NCBI GenBank assembly: GCA_001664505.1
Contig: CP011806.1
Span: 3,260,170-3,324,169 of the forward strand
Reading direction: 5' to 3'
Source: Acidobacteria bacterium Mor1
Lineage (GTDB): Bacteria; Acidobacteriota; Polarisedimenticolia; Polarisedimenticolales; Polarisedimenticolaceae
DNA length: 64,000 bases
Part shown: piece by piece, positions 33,517 to 42,431 of the stretch
How positions within the stretch are numbered: the first letter of the stretch is position 1
How the letters are laid out: each line of letters opens with the position of its first letter
Position numbers and translations under genes: made by a program
The notes under the pieces: generated by a model
Told to the model about the DNA's origin: nothing
The model's database searches: none
What the model saw: the letters and a program-made list of their open reading frames with translations, nothing else

Positions 33517-35193
33517 TCAGAACGATCCGCAGACGTGCTCCTGGGCGATCACCAACACCTCGATGGTGTGGCCGTGCAGGATCTGGTGGATGACCTCGTG
33601 GGAGACGACACCCACTGCGATCTCTCCGAGGAGCGCGGCCACGGTCGCGGCCGACAGGGCGATGTGGGCCACCGCTGCGCCTCCGATATACCAGGTCAGG
33701 CGAGTCACGAGCCTCGGCTCCTCACGCACCGCTCCGAAGACGTTTCCGCTCGCCGTGGCATTGGCGCAGAACGCTTCGCCGTTGGTGATTTCGGTGATGA
33801 TCTCGATGTCGTGGTAGTAGGAGTTGACCCCGGCGGCTCCGAACTGGCCGATGCTGCCTGAATCCCCCTTGCGGATGTTGAGGAACTGCAGCGTAGCCTT
33901 GACGTCGCAGCTATCGGTGCCCTCACAGGTGACGAACGGCGTGGCGGCGATCCAGTGCGACCCCGAGATGTGCCACTGGGGCGGCTGGCCCGGGCCTACG
34001 TCCAGTTCAAACTGCACGTGCCCTTTGGTACCCCGCCGGACCTCTTCCGGATAGGTGTACTCCAGCTCGTAGGCCTGGCAGTCGGTGCAGGAGGTCGACG
34101 GGGCGACACACTCGCACATGCCGTCGATCGGGGTGCAGGTCAACGATGGATCCTCGCACTCCATCTGACAGGCCGGTGCCGGCACGTCGGGCTGTCCCGG
34201 AAGCCACGGCACCGCCTCGCCGCCGCAGTAGACGATGGTGTGCCCGCCGCTGGTCGGCGGATCCCCCTTGCCGCCCACGGCTTCGCCGCCGCAGCAGTCA
34301 CATTGCTCGTCGGCGATCTTCTTGCACTCCTTGCCCTCGTTGGCGCCCCAGCACTCGCCGGTGCACTCGCCGTTGTCCAGGCGGGAGCACGCGACTGCGG
34401 TTCCCCCGGCCAGGAATACCGGATCATCGTGTTCCGGAGCCGGACGGCCATCATCCATGGCGTATTCCATCTCGACCAATGGGAAGCCGTCCCGGGGGAT
34501 CAACGAAGTGCACGTCCGGTCGTAGAGGCAGCTTCGACGCACGACCTCCTGGATCGTGTCCTCGGACAATCCCTGGAAGTAGCGCACCGCCGCTCCGAAA
34601 GTCGGATCGAGAAAGCTCTGGATCAGGTTGCTCTCACCGTTGATGGTGACCTTGGCCGTGAGCACCAGCGCCGTGAACGCGTCCAGCTGCTCCGTACCGG
34701 TCACCTTGAAGTTGAGGCGCTCGACGGTGCTGAGCTCGATCTCCACATCGTGCTCGTCGCTCTTCAGCCGGTTGCCGTCGATGGTCTCGGCCAGCGTGGC
34801 GGCGTAGGCCCGTTCGGTATCCAGTTCCGGCGCCTGGTCGATCCAGTGCATGTCGAACAGCACGTAGTTCTTGTTTCCGACCAGCGGTTCCATGGCGTGC
34901 AGGTCCGCTCGTTTGCCGCCGGGCGAGCCGATCAGGTCGTGAATCGAGGCGTCTGCCGCCTCCCGGGGCGACAGGCTCTGCTTCGAGTCCAGCTCGATCT
35001 CGATCTGCCGGCCGTCGAGGACGGCCAGGGCGGGAATCGTCTCGGTGTAGAGCTTGATCGCGTCGGTGCTGAAAGCCAGCAGTGATTCTTCGTGAGGTGT
35101 GTCGCCGGCGAGCAGCGTGGTTGCCCCCGGGAAGGTCAGGACCAGCATCAGGGCGAGCATGCCGGCCAGGGTCTTTCTCAGCTTTGGGTTCAT
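33517..35193 (-). CDS. Large secreted protein with Cys-rich centre and C-terminal HEVIH motif
   Basis: 558 residues with a signal peptide of about 29 residues. The first 210 residues are mixed alpha/beta without recognised motifs. The middle (about 265-375) is strongly Cys-rich (for example CTGECWGANEGKECKK, CDCCGG, CECVAPSTSCTDC), resembling EGF-like or knottin segments. The C-terminus turns hydrophobic (about 500-530) and contains His532-Glu-Val-Ile-His536 followed by another His-rich stretch. HExxH is the gluzincin/metzincin zinc signature, but five residues alone do not prove a peptidase. Transcribed from a good promoter 128 nt upstream. Family unknown. Confidence 0.68.
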   Translation of the reverse strand: MNPKLRKTLAGMLALMLVLTFPGATTLLAGDTPHEESLLAFSTDAIKLYTETIPALAVLDGRQIEIELDSKQSLSPREAADASIHDLIGSPGGKRADLHAMEPLVGNKNYVLFDMHWIDQAPELDTERAYAATLAETIDGNRLKSDEHDVEIELSTVERLNFKVTGTEQLDAFTALVLTAKVTINGESNLIQSFLDPTFGAAVRYFQGLSEDTIQEVVRRSCLYDRTCTSLIPRDGFPLVEMEYAMDDGRPAPEHDDPVFLAGGTAVACSRLDNGECTGECWGANEGKECKKIADEQCDCCGGEAVGGKGDPPTSGGHTIVYCGGEAVPWLPGQPDVPAPACQMECEDPSLTCTPIDGMCECVAPSTSCTDCQAYELEYTYPEEVRRGTKGHVQFELDVGPGQPPQWHISGSHWIAATPFVTCEGTDSCDVKATLQFLNIRKGDSGSIGQFGAAGVNSYYHDIEIITEITNGEAFCANATASGNVFGAVREEPRLVTRLTWYIGGAAVAHIALSAATVAALLGEIAVGVVSHEVIHQILHGHTIEVLVIAQEHVCGSF

Positions 35194-35327
35194 GGGCAGT
35201 CCTCCTGACGAGAGGCCTTCGCGACCCCTCGTTCGGCATCGGCGAAGCCGCCCCCCGCGGCTCCGCTCTGAGGCCCGAACGCCCTCGGCTCATGTCGACC
35301 TGAGCCCCTCGCGTCCCGGCCGCCCGG

Positions 35328-35356
35328 AATATCCGTTGATTCTCTTTTTCGGTCAA
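35328..35356 (-). promoter_or_regulatory. Sigma-70-type promoter of Cys-rich secreted protein
   Basis: Minus strand TTGACC (35356-35351), 17-bp spacer, GATATT (35333-35328). The predicted start near 35321 leaves a leader of about 128 nt. The region 35341-35400 is markedly AT-rich for this genome and contains the palindrome GAGAATTCTC. Confidence 0.55.
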
Positions 35357-35429
35357 GCATTTTTCTCTATTTCGAGAATATGAGAATTCTCACGGTATTT
35401 CGGGCCGAATCGAGAGGCCAAGGCGGCCA

Positions 35430-36788
35430 GTGCGAACAGCCCCGCCATGCCCTAAGCTTCAATCGGTGAGTAGCGACAGCACACTAGAGGGTTGGGGCCG
35501 GCGGCCCGTTCCCGGTGAGGAAGTTCGCGGCGAAGACCTCGAGCGGCTCACCGAAGGCGCCGTGCTGACCCGGGGTCTCGGCCGCTCCTACGGCGACTCC
35601 TCGCTCCCTCCGCCGTCGGTACGCCGGATGCCGGCGACTCCCCTGGCCGACCGGGTGCTGGCCTTCGACGCCGAGACCGGTGCGCTACGCGCCGAGGCGG
35701 GACTTTCGCTGCGGGAGATCAGCCGGGTGTTCCACCCGCGCAACTGGAGCTCGCCGGTCATGCCGGGTACGAGCCACATCACCCTCGGCGGCATGGTCGC
35801 CGCCGACGTTCACGGCAAGGAGCACCACGCCCACGGCTGTTTCGGTGAACACGTTCGGTCGCTGAAGCTGCGGCTGGCCGACGATCGGATCGTCGAGTGC
35901 TCCCGGGAACGGCACGCCGACCTGTTCAGAGCAACCCTCGGCGGCATGGGACTGACCGGGCACATCCTCGAAGTGGAGTTTTCGATGTGCCCCATCGACT
36001 CGCCGTGGGTCTGGGGGCAAACCCGCAAGATCGCCGACATCGGCGAGTTTCTCGAGCGGCTCGCCGAGGCCAACGACCGCTGGCCCTACATCGTCGGCTG
36101 GATCGACTGCCTGACCACCGGAACGAACATGGGCCGGGGCGTGCTGCACTGCGGACGCTGGGCCACCGCCGAGGAGGCACCGGCCGGCACGCCGCCGGAG
36201 AAGCGCAAGTTCACGGTGCCCTTCGAGTTCCCGCAGTTCGCCCTCAACCGGCCGTTCGTGCGGATGTTCAACTGGGGGCTCTACACCAAGCAGCGCAAGT
36301 TGAGCGAGGGCATCCTGCATCCGGATCCGTTTTTCCATCCGCTGGATGCGATCTCCGAGTGGAACCGGATCTACGGCCCCGCAGGGTTCACCCAGTACCA
36401 GTGCGTCCTTCCGACGGCGGCCGGGCCTGACGCACCGCGACGGTTCCTCGAGCTCTTGACCCGGCTCGGCGGGGCCTCGTTCCTCTGCGTGATCAAGAGC
36501 TGCGGCCCCGAGGGCACCGGCATGCTCTCGTTCCCGACCCAGGGCACCACCCTGGCGCTGGATATCGCCGTGCGCCCCGACACCCAGAAGATCGTCGACC
36601 GGCTCAACGAGGCGCTGATCGAGATGGGCGGACGGATCTATCTGGCCAAGGACATGTTTACCCGGGCGGAACACTTCCGCCGGATGGAGCCTCGGCTCGA
36701 CGCCTTCCTTGAAGTACGATCCCGCTGGGACCCCGAACGGCGCCTGCGCAGCGCCCAGTCGGTGCGCCTGATGGGAGATCCGGAGTGA
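35430..36788 (+). CDS. FAD-linked oxidoreductase, DprE1-like
   Basis: 452 residues from GTG 35430; GTG 35466 is an equally plausible start. The FAD_binding_4 domain shows TRGLGRSYGDSSLPP for the pyrophosphate and SHITLGGMVAADVHGKEHH, closely resembling the VGGAIACDIHGKNHH block of mycobacterial DprE1. The C-terminal ALO-like domain contains LCVIKSCGPEG and GGRIYLAKDMF, equivalent to the DprE1 active-site Lys. The position of the benzothiazinone-targeted Cys387 appears to hold Leu/Ala (TLALDIAV). DprE1 oxidises decaprenyl-phosphoryl ribose. Coupled by GTGA to the DprE2-like gene. Confidence 0.82.
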   Translation: MRTAPPCPKLQSVSSDSTLEGWGRRPVPGEEVRGEDLERLTEGAVLTRGLGRSYGDSSLPPPSVRRMPATPLADRVLAFDAETGALRAEAGLSLREISRVFHPRNWSSPVMPGTSHITLGGMVAADVHGKEHHAHGCFGEHVRSLKLRLADDRIVECSRERHADLFRATLGGMGLTGHILEVEFSMCPIDSPWVWGQTRKIADIGEFLERLAEANDRWPYIVGWIDCLTTGTNMGRGVLHCGRWATAEEAPAGTPPEKRKFTVPFEFPQFALNRPFVRMFNWGLYTKQRKLSEGILHPDPFFHPLDAISEWNRIYGPAGFTQYQCVLPTAAGPDAPRRFLELLTRLGGASFLCVIKSCGPEGTGMLSFPTQGTTLALDIAVRPDTQKIVDRLNEALIEMGGRIYLAKDMFTRAEHFRRMEPRLDAFLEVRSRWDPERRLRSAQSVRLMGDPE

Positions 36789-37519
36789 AGGTTGCGCTGC
36801 TGGGCGGGACGCGAGGCATGGGACGATCGCTGGCCCGCCTGTTCGCCGAACGGGGGGATGCGGTCTGTCTTCTGGGACGTGATCCCGCAGAACTCGAACG
36901 CAGTGCCGAGGACCTGCGGGCCCGGGGTGGCAAGCAGGTCGGAACGGTGCCCTGCGACCTGCTGAAGCCCGAAGGCTTCGGACCGGCGCTCGACGCGGCG
37001 AGCGGGCAGCTCGGCGGGCTCAATACGGTGGTGATCACCGCGGGCATGTTCGCCGGCCAGGAGGAGTTGGAGAACGACGGCGCCCTCGCCGAGAGGTTGC
37101 TACGCGCCAACTTCACCAACACCGTGGTCTTCTGCGAGGAGGCGCGGCGCCGGCTGTTGGCCGGCGGCGGCGGAACCCTCTGCGCCTTCAGCTCCGTCGC
37201 CGGTGAACGCGGGCGCAAGCCGGTAGTGATCTACGGCGCGACCAAGGCGGGGCTCTCGGCCTATCTCGAAGGGCTCGATCACAAGTTTCGCGCCGCGGGT
37301 CTACGCACCGTTTGCGTCAAACCGGGTTTCGTCAAGACCGGCATGACCGCCGGGCTCAAGCCCCCGCCGTTCGCCGGGGAACCGGATGCGGTCGCTCGCA
37401 GGGTCCTGGGTGCCATCGATCGCGGCAAGCCGGTGGTCTACGCGCCTGGGATCTGGGCGCTGATCATGCTGGTGATCCGCAGCCTGCCGCGCACGGTGAT
37501 GCGCAAGATCGGTTTCTAG
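36785..37519 (+). CDS. Short-chain dehydrogenase/reductase, DprE2-like
   Basis: 244 residues from GTG 36785, overlapping the upstream stop. Nucleotide-binding GGTRGMGRSLA, ITAGMF (NNAG-like), catalytic Ser in FSSVAGERG and Tyr-xxx-Lys in YGATKAGL. A C-terminal hydrophobic segment (WALIMLVIRSLP) suggests membrane association, as in DprE2. The DprE1-DprE2 order and coupling match the mycobacterial epimerase that makes polyprenyl-phosphoryl arabinose. The product in this organism is unproven. Confidence 0.78.
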   Translation: MKVALLGGTRGMGRSLARLFAERGDAVCLLGRDPAELERSAEDLRARGGKQVGTVPCDLLKPEGFGPALDAASGQLGGLNTVVITAGMFAGQEELENDGALAERLLRANFTNTVVFCEEARRRLLAGGGGTLCAFSSVAGERGRKPVVIYGATKAGLSAYLEGLDHKFRAAGLRTVCVKPGFVKTGMTAGLKPPPFAGEPDAVARRVLGAIDRGKPVVYAPGIWALIMLVIRSLPRTVMRKIGF

Positions 37520-37525
37520 AGCGCC

Positions 37526-38656
37526 CTAGGGCTCGGCCAAGAGCTCCATCAGTTCGGCAACAAAGCGGCGGGTCGGTGGCTTGCGCCCTCGATCCTCGTT
37601 GACGTGGGACGCAGCGGCGACGATGATCCCTCGTTCGGTCAGCACCTGCAGGATGCCGTTCTCCCCGCTCTGGTCGGTGCCCCTGGCCCATACGCTGGGC
37701 CCTGCCGGCGTTGCCTGTTGAAACCAACCGTAGCCACAGCTCAGGTCGTCGCGGATCTCCGCCTGGGGAGCCAGCATCCGCTCGAGACTCTCGGCAGAGA
37801 GCACCTTTCCCGCCTGGAGTGCCAGCCACCAGCGGTGCAGATCCTCCACCGTCGTCGCGATGCCCGACCCGCCCCTGCGGCCCCAGTCGGACCTGCCGAT
37901 GTAGTCCTTCATGCTGGGCAGATCCGCGAGGTCGCCGGTCGGCGGTCGTGACAGGAAGCCGCTGTTGGTCATGCCAGCTGGCTCGAACAACTCCTCCTGC
38001 AGGTAGTTTTCATAGCTGCGGCCGGATACCACCTCGATCAGCATCGCCGCGACCGAGAAGGCATCGTTGGAGTAGTGCCAGCCCTCCCCCGGCGCGTCTG
38101 CCAGCGGCGCATCGACGATGGCGGCCAGAGCCGCTTCACGGTCGTCGTGTTCGTCCGCCGCGTAGTTCTGGGCGATGCCCGAGGTGTGAGACAACAGGTG
38201 ATGGATCGTGATGCCGTTCCAGGATGGGGGAATCCCGTCGAGGTGCTTCGCAACCGGGTCCTCGAGACGGACCCGGCCTGCGTCGACCAGATGCAGTACC
38301 GCCGCCGCAGTGAAGTTCTTGGCGATGGAGGCGGTGAAGAAGGCGGTCGACGGCGTGATCTCGCGGGTGCCTTCGCGGTCAGAGTGACCGTAGCCCCTGG
38401 CCAGGACCACCGTTCCCCCCTGTGCGATGAGGAACGCACCGTTGTAGCCCGCGGCTTCGAGCCTGCGGTCGAACTCGGCGACGACCTCGGCAAGCCCGGG
38501 GTCGACACCGGCGGGCACCTCGAGCTTCGGTTCCGATCGGTTTTCGCTCGCCGGCTCGGAAGACGGGGCGCTGCCCGCCGGGGAGCAGGCGCAGCCCAGG
38601 ATCGCCGCGGCAAACAGCGCAACCCACGTCACTTTCGGCGGCTGGACCTTGAACAT
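37526..38656 (-). CDS. Serine hydrolase lipoprotein (beta-lactamase/class C fold)
   Basis: 376 residues. The signal peptide ends in AAILGC, a lipobox with Cys22. Ser110-x-x-Lys113 (SIAK) and Tyr195-Ser-Asn197 (YSN) are the first two active-site motifs. The third region reads ARGTDQSGENG, where the usual HxG/KTG is not clear. It starts 10 nt after an AraC-type regulator gene and is likely its target. Substrate unknown. Confidence 0.83.
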   Translation of the reverse strand: MFKVQPPKVTWVALFAAAILGCACSPAGSAPSSEPASENRSEPKLEVPAGVDPGLAEVVAEFDRRLEAAGYNGAFLIAQGGTVVLARGYGHSDREGTREITPSTAFFTASIAKNFTAAAVLHLVDAGRVRLEDPVAKHLDGIPPSWNGITIHHLLSHTSGIAQNYAADEHDDREAALAAIVDAPLADAPGEGWHYSNDAFSVAAMLIEVVSGRSYENYLQEELFEPAGMTNSGFLSRPPTGDLADLPSMKDYIGRSDWGRRGGSGIATTVEDLHRWWLALQAGKVLSAESLERMLAPQAEIRDDLSCGYGWFQQATPAGPSVWARGTDQSGENGILQVLTERGIIVAAASHVNEDRGRKPPTRRFVAELMELLAEP

Positions 38657-38666
38657 CCCTTCGAGA

Positions 38667-39455
38667 CTACGCCGAATCCCTCGGGCGTTCTTGTACGGAT
38701 CTTGCGCGGCGGCGATAGCGGGCCGGCGTGGTCGAGAGAAAACGCCGGAAAGCCCGGGTCAGATGGCTCTGATCGTGGAAGCCCGCGTCGGCCGCGGCAA
38801 CCGCCGGCTCAACGTCGCGAGCAAGTTGCCGGCGGGCGTGCTCGACCCGCAACTCGACGACGTACTCCTTCATGGTCCGCCCGTAGCGACGGCGAAACGA
38901 ACGGGCCAGGTGGGAAGGGTGCACGCCCACCTGCCCCGCCACCTCTGCGATCTTCGGTCCGGCTTGCAGGTATTCGCGATCCAGGAGAGCGCGGGCGCGT
39001 TCCTCGGGGTGCTGCGCCCCGAGTCGCGATGCAGCGAGACTCTCGACCAGGGAGCCCACGAACCGTTCGACATTCCGTTCGCGGCCCGGGCCGGACACCG
39101 CATCCAGCATCCGCAGCCCGGAATCGCGGGGAAGGGACTGACGTCCCCTTGCGGCCAGCGGCCCCATCCAGGCAGCTCCCAGCCGGACCATCAGGCAGAG
39201 CGCTCCTCGATCTCCGTAGGCCACCGCGTGGAGCGCACCCGGCGGACGGAAGAAGCCGTCGCCTGCAATGACCGGCTCCCGGTCCGGACCGGCTACGTCG
39301 AGGAGGCTCCCCTCCAACACGAAACAGAAATAGGGATCGAAGTGGGCGTGGGGAGCGCAAAGGCTCCGGGGCTCGTAGACCGTCTCCACGATCTGCAGCC
39401 CCGCCGAACTGTGATCCCGTTGATGCCGGCCGAGAAACTGTTTGTGATGCTGCAC
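38667..39455 (-). CDS. AraC-family transcriptional regulator
   Basis: 262 residues from GTG 39455. An N-terminal cupin-like sensor (HAHFDPYFCFVLEG ... GDGFFRPPGALHAVA) precedes two HTH motifs (KIAEVAGQVGVHPSHLARSF and AVAAADAGFHDQSHLTRAF) ending TPARYR. Usual AraC role as activator; the serine-hydrolase lipoprotein gene follows 10 nt later. Confidence 0.9.
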   Translation of the reverse strand: MQHHKQFLGRHQRDHSSAGLQIVETVYEPRSLCAPHAHFDPYFCFVLEGSLLDVAGPDREPVIAGDGFFRPPGALHAVAYGDRGALCLMVRLGAAWMGPLAARGRQSLPRDSGLRMLDAVSGPGRERNVERFVGSLVESLAASRLGAQHPEERARALLDREYLQAGPKIAEVAGQVGVHPSHLARSFRRRYGRTMKEYVVELRVEHARRQLARDVEPAVAAADAGFHDQSHLTRAFRRFLSTTPARYRRRARSVQERPRDSA

Positions 39456-39522
39456 GTGCCCTGTCCCTCACTGGAACATACGCGCGCCGACGAATGAGGT
39501 TAACCCCGCTCCCTGCTCGCCC

Positions 39523-39948
39523 TCACTCGCAGACAGGACCCGGCTGTCCGTACAACTCCACTTCGACCCGCGAGCCGGGCCGATAGTTCACCGTGGTGCA
39601 GGTCTCGTAGCCCCCTGAGGTGAGGAAGATCGTCTCGTTGGCTGTGAAGCAACCCTTGGGAATCATCAGGGAAAAGGACCCGTCTTTCTCGGACTTCACC
39701 TGAGTGCAAAAGCGGCCGCGGGTCTTCTCGGCCCAGGCTCCGACGAACACGGCACGTAACATCGGCTTGTCCGCCCCCAGGACCCCCGCGACATACCCGG
39801 CGTGTCCCTCGACCAGCATGATGGAGGGATCGCGGGCATCCACCTTTTGCACGGTGTCACCCCGAACCACGGTCTGTCCCCGGGCGCAATGAACCGTGCA
39901 TGCCAGAAGCAGCAAGGCGGCGAGGGCCGGACCAAGTCTGGTACTCAT
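39523..39948 (-). CDS. Small secreted protein of unknown function
   Basis: 141 residues with GAGAGGAAC upstream. A signal peptide of about 24 residues (LAALLLLACTVHCARG) is followed by a beta-rich domain (LRAVFVGAWAEKTRGRFC, GSFSLMIPKGCF, GSRVEVELYG) with four cysteines, resembling a carboxypeptidase-regulatory-like (transthyretin) fold. That assignment is weak. Divergent from rfbA. Confidence 0.62.
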   Translation of the reverse strand: MSTRLGPALAALLLLACTVHCARGQTVVRGDTVQKVDARDPSIMLVEGHAGYVAGVLGADKPMLRAVFVGAWAEKTRGRFCTQVKSEKDGSFSLMIPKGCFTANETIFLTSGGYETCTTVNYRPGSRVEVELYGQPGPVCE

Positions 39949-40104
39949 CTGTTCCTCTCCCGGGGGTTCTCGGCAGTATCGACGACCGACGGAGACTGAT
40001 CCCAGCGTAACACGCAGACCGAGTCTCGCTTTCGTTCCAGCGCCCTGATACGCTCGCCCAGGTAGCGAATTGCCGCCCGCTCAGCGGCACCTGACGGAGA
40101 CACG

Positions 40105-40974
40105 ATGAAGGGAATCATCCTCGCCGGCGGGGCCGGCACCCGGCTGCATCCGCTGACCCTGGGGGTCAGCAAGCAGTTGATGCCGGTCTACAACAAGCCG
40201 ATGATCTACTACCCGCTGTCGATGCTGATGCTGGCGGGGATTCGCGAGATCCTGGTGATCACTACTCCCGAGGATCAGAGCGCCTTCCAGCGGGTGCTCG
40301 GCGACGGCTCACAGGCAGGACTCAAGCTGCAGTACGCGGCGCAGCCCAAACCCGAGGGGCTGGCCCAGGCCTTCATCATCGGCCGCGACTTCGTGGGCAC
40401 CGACCGGGTCGCCCTGGCCCTGGGCGACAACGTCTTCTACGGCCACACCCTGCCGGAGAAACTGCTCCGCGCCGCCTCGCGCGAAGAGGGCGCCACGGTA
40501 TTCGGCTATCACGTGGCCGACCCCGAACGTTACGGCGTGGTGGACTTCGACGGCGACGGCAAGGCGATCGGCCTCGAAGAAAAGCCTGCCCGCCCCCGCT
40601 CCAACTGGGCGGTCACCGGGCTCTACTTCTACGACAACCAGGTGCTGGACATCGCGGCGGATCTCAAACCGTCAGCTCGGGGCGAGCTGGAGATCACCGA
40701 CGTCAACCGCGCCTACCTCGATCGCCAGCAGCTTCACGTCGAACTGCTGGGCCGCGGGATCGCCTGGCTCGACACCGGCACTCATGCATCTCTGATGCAG
40801 GCGTCGAGCTACATCCAGGCGATCGAGGAACGGCAGGGCATGCTGATCTCCTCGCCGGAAGAGATCGCCTACGAGCGAGGCTGGATCGACGCAGACCAGG
40901 TTCGAAAAGTCGCAGAGGGGATGAAGAACAACGCCTACGGCCAGGCGTTGCTCAAGATGCTCGAACACGCGTGA
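40105..40974 (+). CDS. rfbA: Glucose-1-phosphate thymidylyltransferase
   Basis: 289 residues, full length. Nucleotide-binding [40 protein letters not shown] and the allosteric-site region [12 protein letters not shown]. First enzyme of dTDP-sugar synthesis (dTTP plus glucose-1-phosphate to dTDP-glucose). The next enzyme, rfbB, is at 23500. Coupled by GTGA to an EamA transporter rather than to rfbC/D. Confidence 0.96.
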   Translation: MKGIILAGGAGTRLHPLTLGVSKQLMPVYNKPMIYYPLSMLMLAGIREILVITTPEDQSAFQRVLGDGSQAGLKLQYAAQPKPEGLAQAFIIGRDFVGTDRVALALGDNVFYGHTLPEKLLRAASREEGATVFGYHVADPERYGVVDFDGDGKAIGLEEKPARPRSNWAVTGLYFYDNQVLDIAADLKPSARGELEITDVNRAYLDRQQLHVELLGRGIAWLDTGTHASLMQASSYIQAIEERQGMLISSPEEIAYERGWIDADQVRKVAEGMKNNAYGQALLKMLEHA

Positions 40975-41840
40975 GGATCCCCCTCACCTTCGTGCTGCTT
41001 TGCCTGATCTGGGGTTCCACCTGGTCGGTCATCGCCATCGGCCTGAAGGGCATTCCGCCCTTCACCGGAGTGGCCATCCGCTTCGCCATCGCCGCGGCGA
41101 TCCTGTTCCTGCTGGCCCGAATAAGAGGCGTGCGCTTCGGCCGGGGCCGCCACGAGGTGGGCCTGTGGTGGATCAACGCCCTGCTCGCCTTCGCCGGCTC
41201 CTACGGCATCGTCTACTGGGTCGAACAGTACGTGCCCAGCGGGCTGACGGCGATCCTGTTCGCCACCTACCCCCTGTTCGTGGCGCTGCTCTCTCATTTC
41301 GTATTGCCCGGCGAGCGGCTCCAATGGGTCTCGACCTTCGGCACCGTGGTCGGCTTCGCCGGGGTGGCGGTGATCTTCTCGTCGGACTTCAGTGAGTTGG
41401 GCGGCCCCCAGGTCGCGGTCGCGGCGCTGGTGATGATGATCTCCCCGTTCATCTCGGCGATCTCCAGCGTCGCGGTGAAGAAGTACGGCTCGGGCGTGCA
41501 CCCGTTCTCGCTGACCAGCGTGCCGATGGCGATGACCGCCGGCATCATGGGGGCGCTGGCGCTTGGCTACGAGCGGGAGCGGGAGATCGTGTTCGATTCG
41601 GTCTCGGTCAGCGCTTTGCTCTACCTGGCGATCGTCGGCTCGGCGGTCTCGTTCAGCCTGTACTACTGGCTCCTGGCCCGGATTCCGGCGACCAAGGCGG
41701 CGTTGATCGCCTACGTGGTGCCGGTGATCGCGGTGATCGTCGGAATGGTATTCCTCGACGAACCGGTCACCCCCCAGAGCGTGATCGGATCGCTGCTGGT
41801 GGTCGGCGGCGTGATGCTGACGGTCAAGCAGCGGCGCTAG
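40971..41840 (+). CDS. EamA/DMT-superfamily membrane transporter
   Basis: 289 residues from GTG 40971, overlapping the rfbA stop. Ten predicted helices in two EamA halves; [12 protein letters not shown] opens the first and [19 protein letters not shown] and [17 protein letters not shown] mark the second. Exporters of this family move amino acids, metabolites or nucleotide sugars. Coupling to rfbA hints at a sugar-related cargo, but this is only context. Confidence 0.88.
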   Translation: MRIPLTFVLLCLIWGSTWSVIAIGLKGIPPFTGVAIRFAIAAAILFLLARIRGVRFGRGRHEVGLWWINALLAFAGSYGIVYWVEQYVPSGLTAILFATYPLFVALLSHFVLPGERLQWVSTFGTVVGFAGVAVIFSSDFSELGGPQVAVAALVMMISPFISAISSVAVKKYGSGVHPFSLTSVPMAMTAGIMGALALGYEREREIVFDSVSVSALLYLAIVGSAVSFSLYYWLLARIPATKAALIAYVVPVIAVIVGMVFLDEPVTPQSVIGSLLVVGGVMLTVKQRR

Positions 41841-41966
41841 TACGCCGGGCCGAACCGGGAAAAAGAGCTTCGAGCCACGAAAATGTCACTCGCCGACGAG
41901 ATCTCCTCGGGTAGCATGGCTGCATACGTTCTGTAGCACCTCAGCATCGACACTACCGAGGGAACC

Positions 41967-42431
41967 ATGAAGAGAGCGCCGCTCGTCTTTGCCACCCTTG
42001 CCGCGATCACGGCCTTGAGCCTGGCGATGGCAAATCCAACCGAGATCACCATCAGGTACGAGGTCGAGGGATTCGATCTCGACGTCGCGGAGACCCACCC
42101 GGTCGCTTCCCGCTCGGCACGGGATGTCCCGGCTGGCTGGGACGTGCGGCTGGCGTTCAACCCGCGCCGGGACAACCCTGCCGTGGTGGTGCCCAACGGC
42201 CTCAACGGCGTCGAGATCTCGATCCTCGAACAGGCGGCCTTTGCCGATGTCGGCGGCGACGACCGAAACGACGAGTCGTTCATCCGTGGCCCCCGCGACA
42301 TCCCCTTCGATCAGGACACGGTGCTGTTGGTCAAGACCGATACCGGCGCACTTTTCAAGATCGGCAACCCCGCCCCGGCCGAGGGAGGCCTGCGCTTCCA
42401 GTTCGAGCGAATCGGAGGGGACGATGAGTAA
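41967..42431 (+). CDS. Small secreted protein coupled to FG-GAP protein
   Basis: 154 residues. A signal peptide (LVFATLAAITALSLAMA) precedes a beta-rich domain without recognised motif (ITIRYEVEGFDLDVAE ... TVLLVKTDTGALFKIG). Its last 8 nt overlap the start of the large FG-GAP gene, suggesting the two products act together. Confidence 0.65.
   Translation: MKRAPLVFATLAAITALSLAMANPTEITIRYEVEGFDLDVAETHPVASRSARDVPAGWDVRLAFNPRRDNPAVVVPNGLNGVEISILEQAAFADVGGDDRNDESFIRGPRDIPFDQDTVLLVKTDTGALFKIGNPAPAEGGLRFQFERIGGDDE

Noticed and set aside
35371-35395. GAGAATATGAGAATTCTC palindrome as an operator
   Set aside because: Lies in a short AT-rich patch and is largely a self-complementary restriction-type hexamer with flanks; distance to either gene start gives no support beyond chance. 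Left as a note in the promoter entry.
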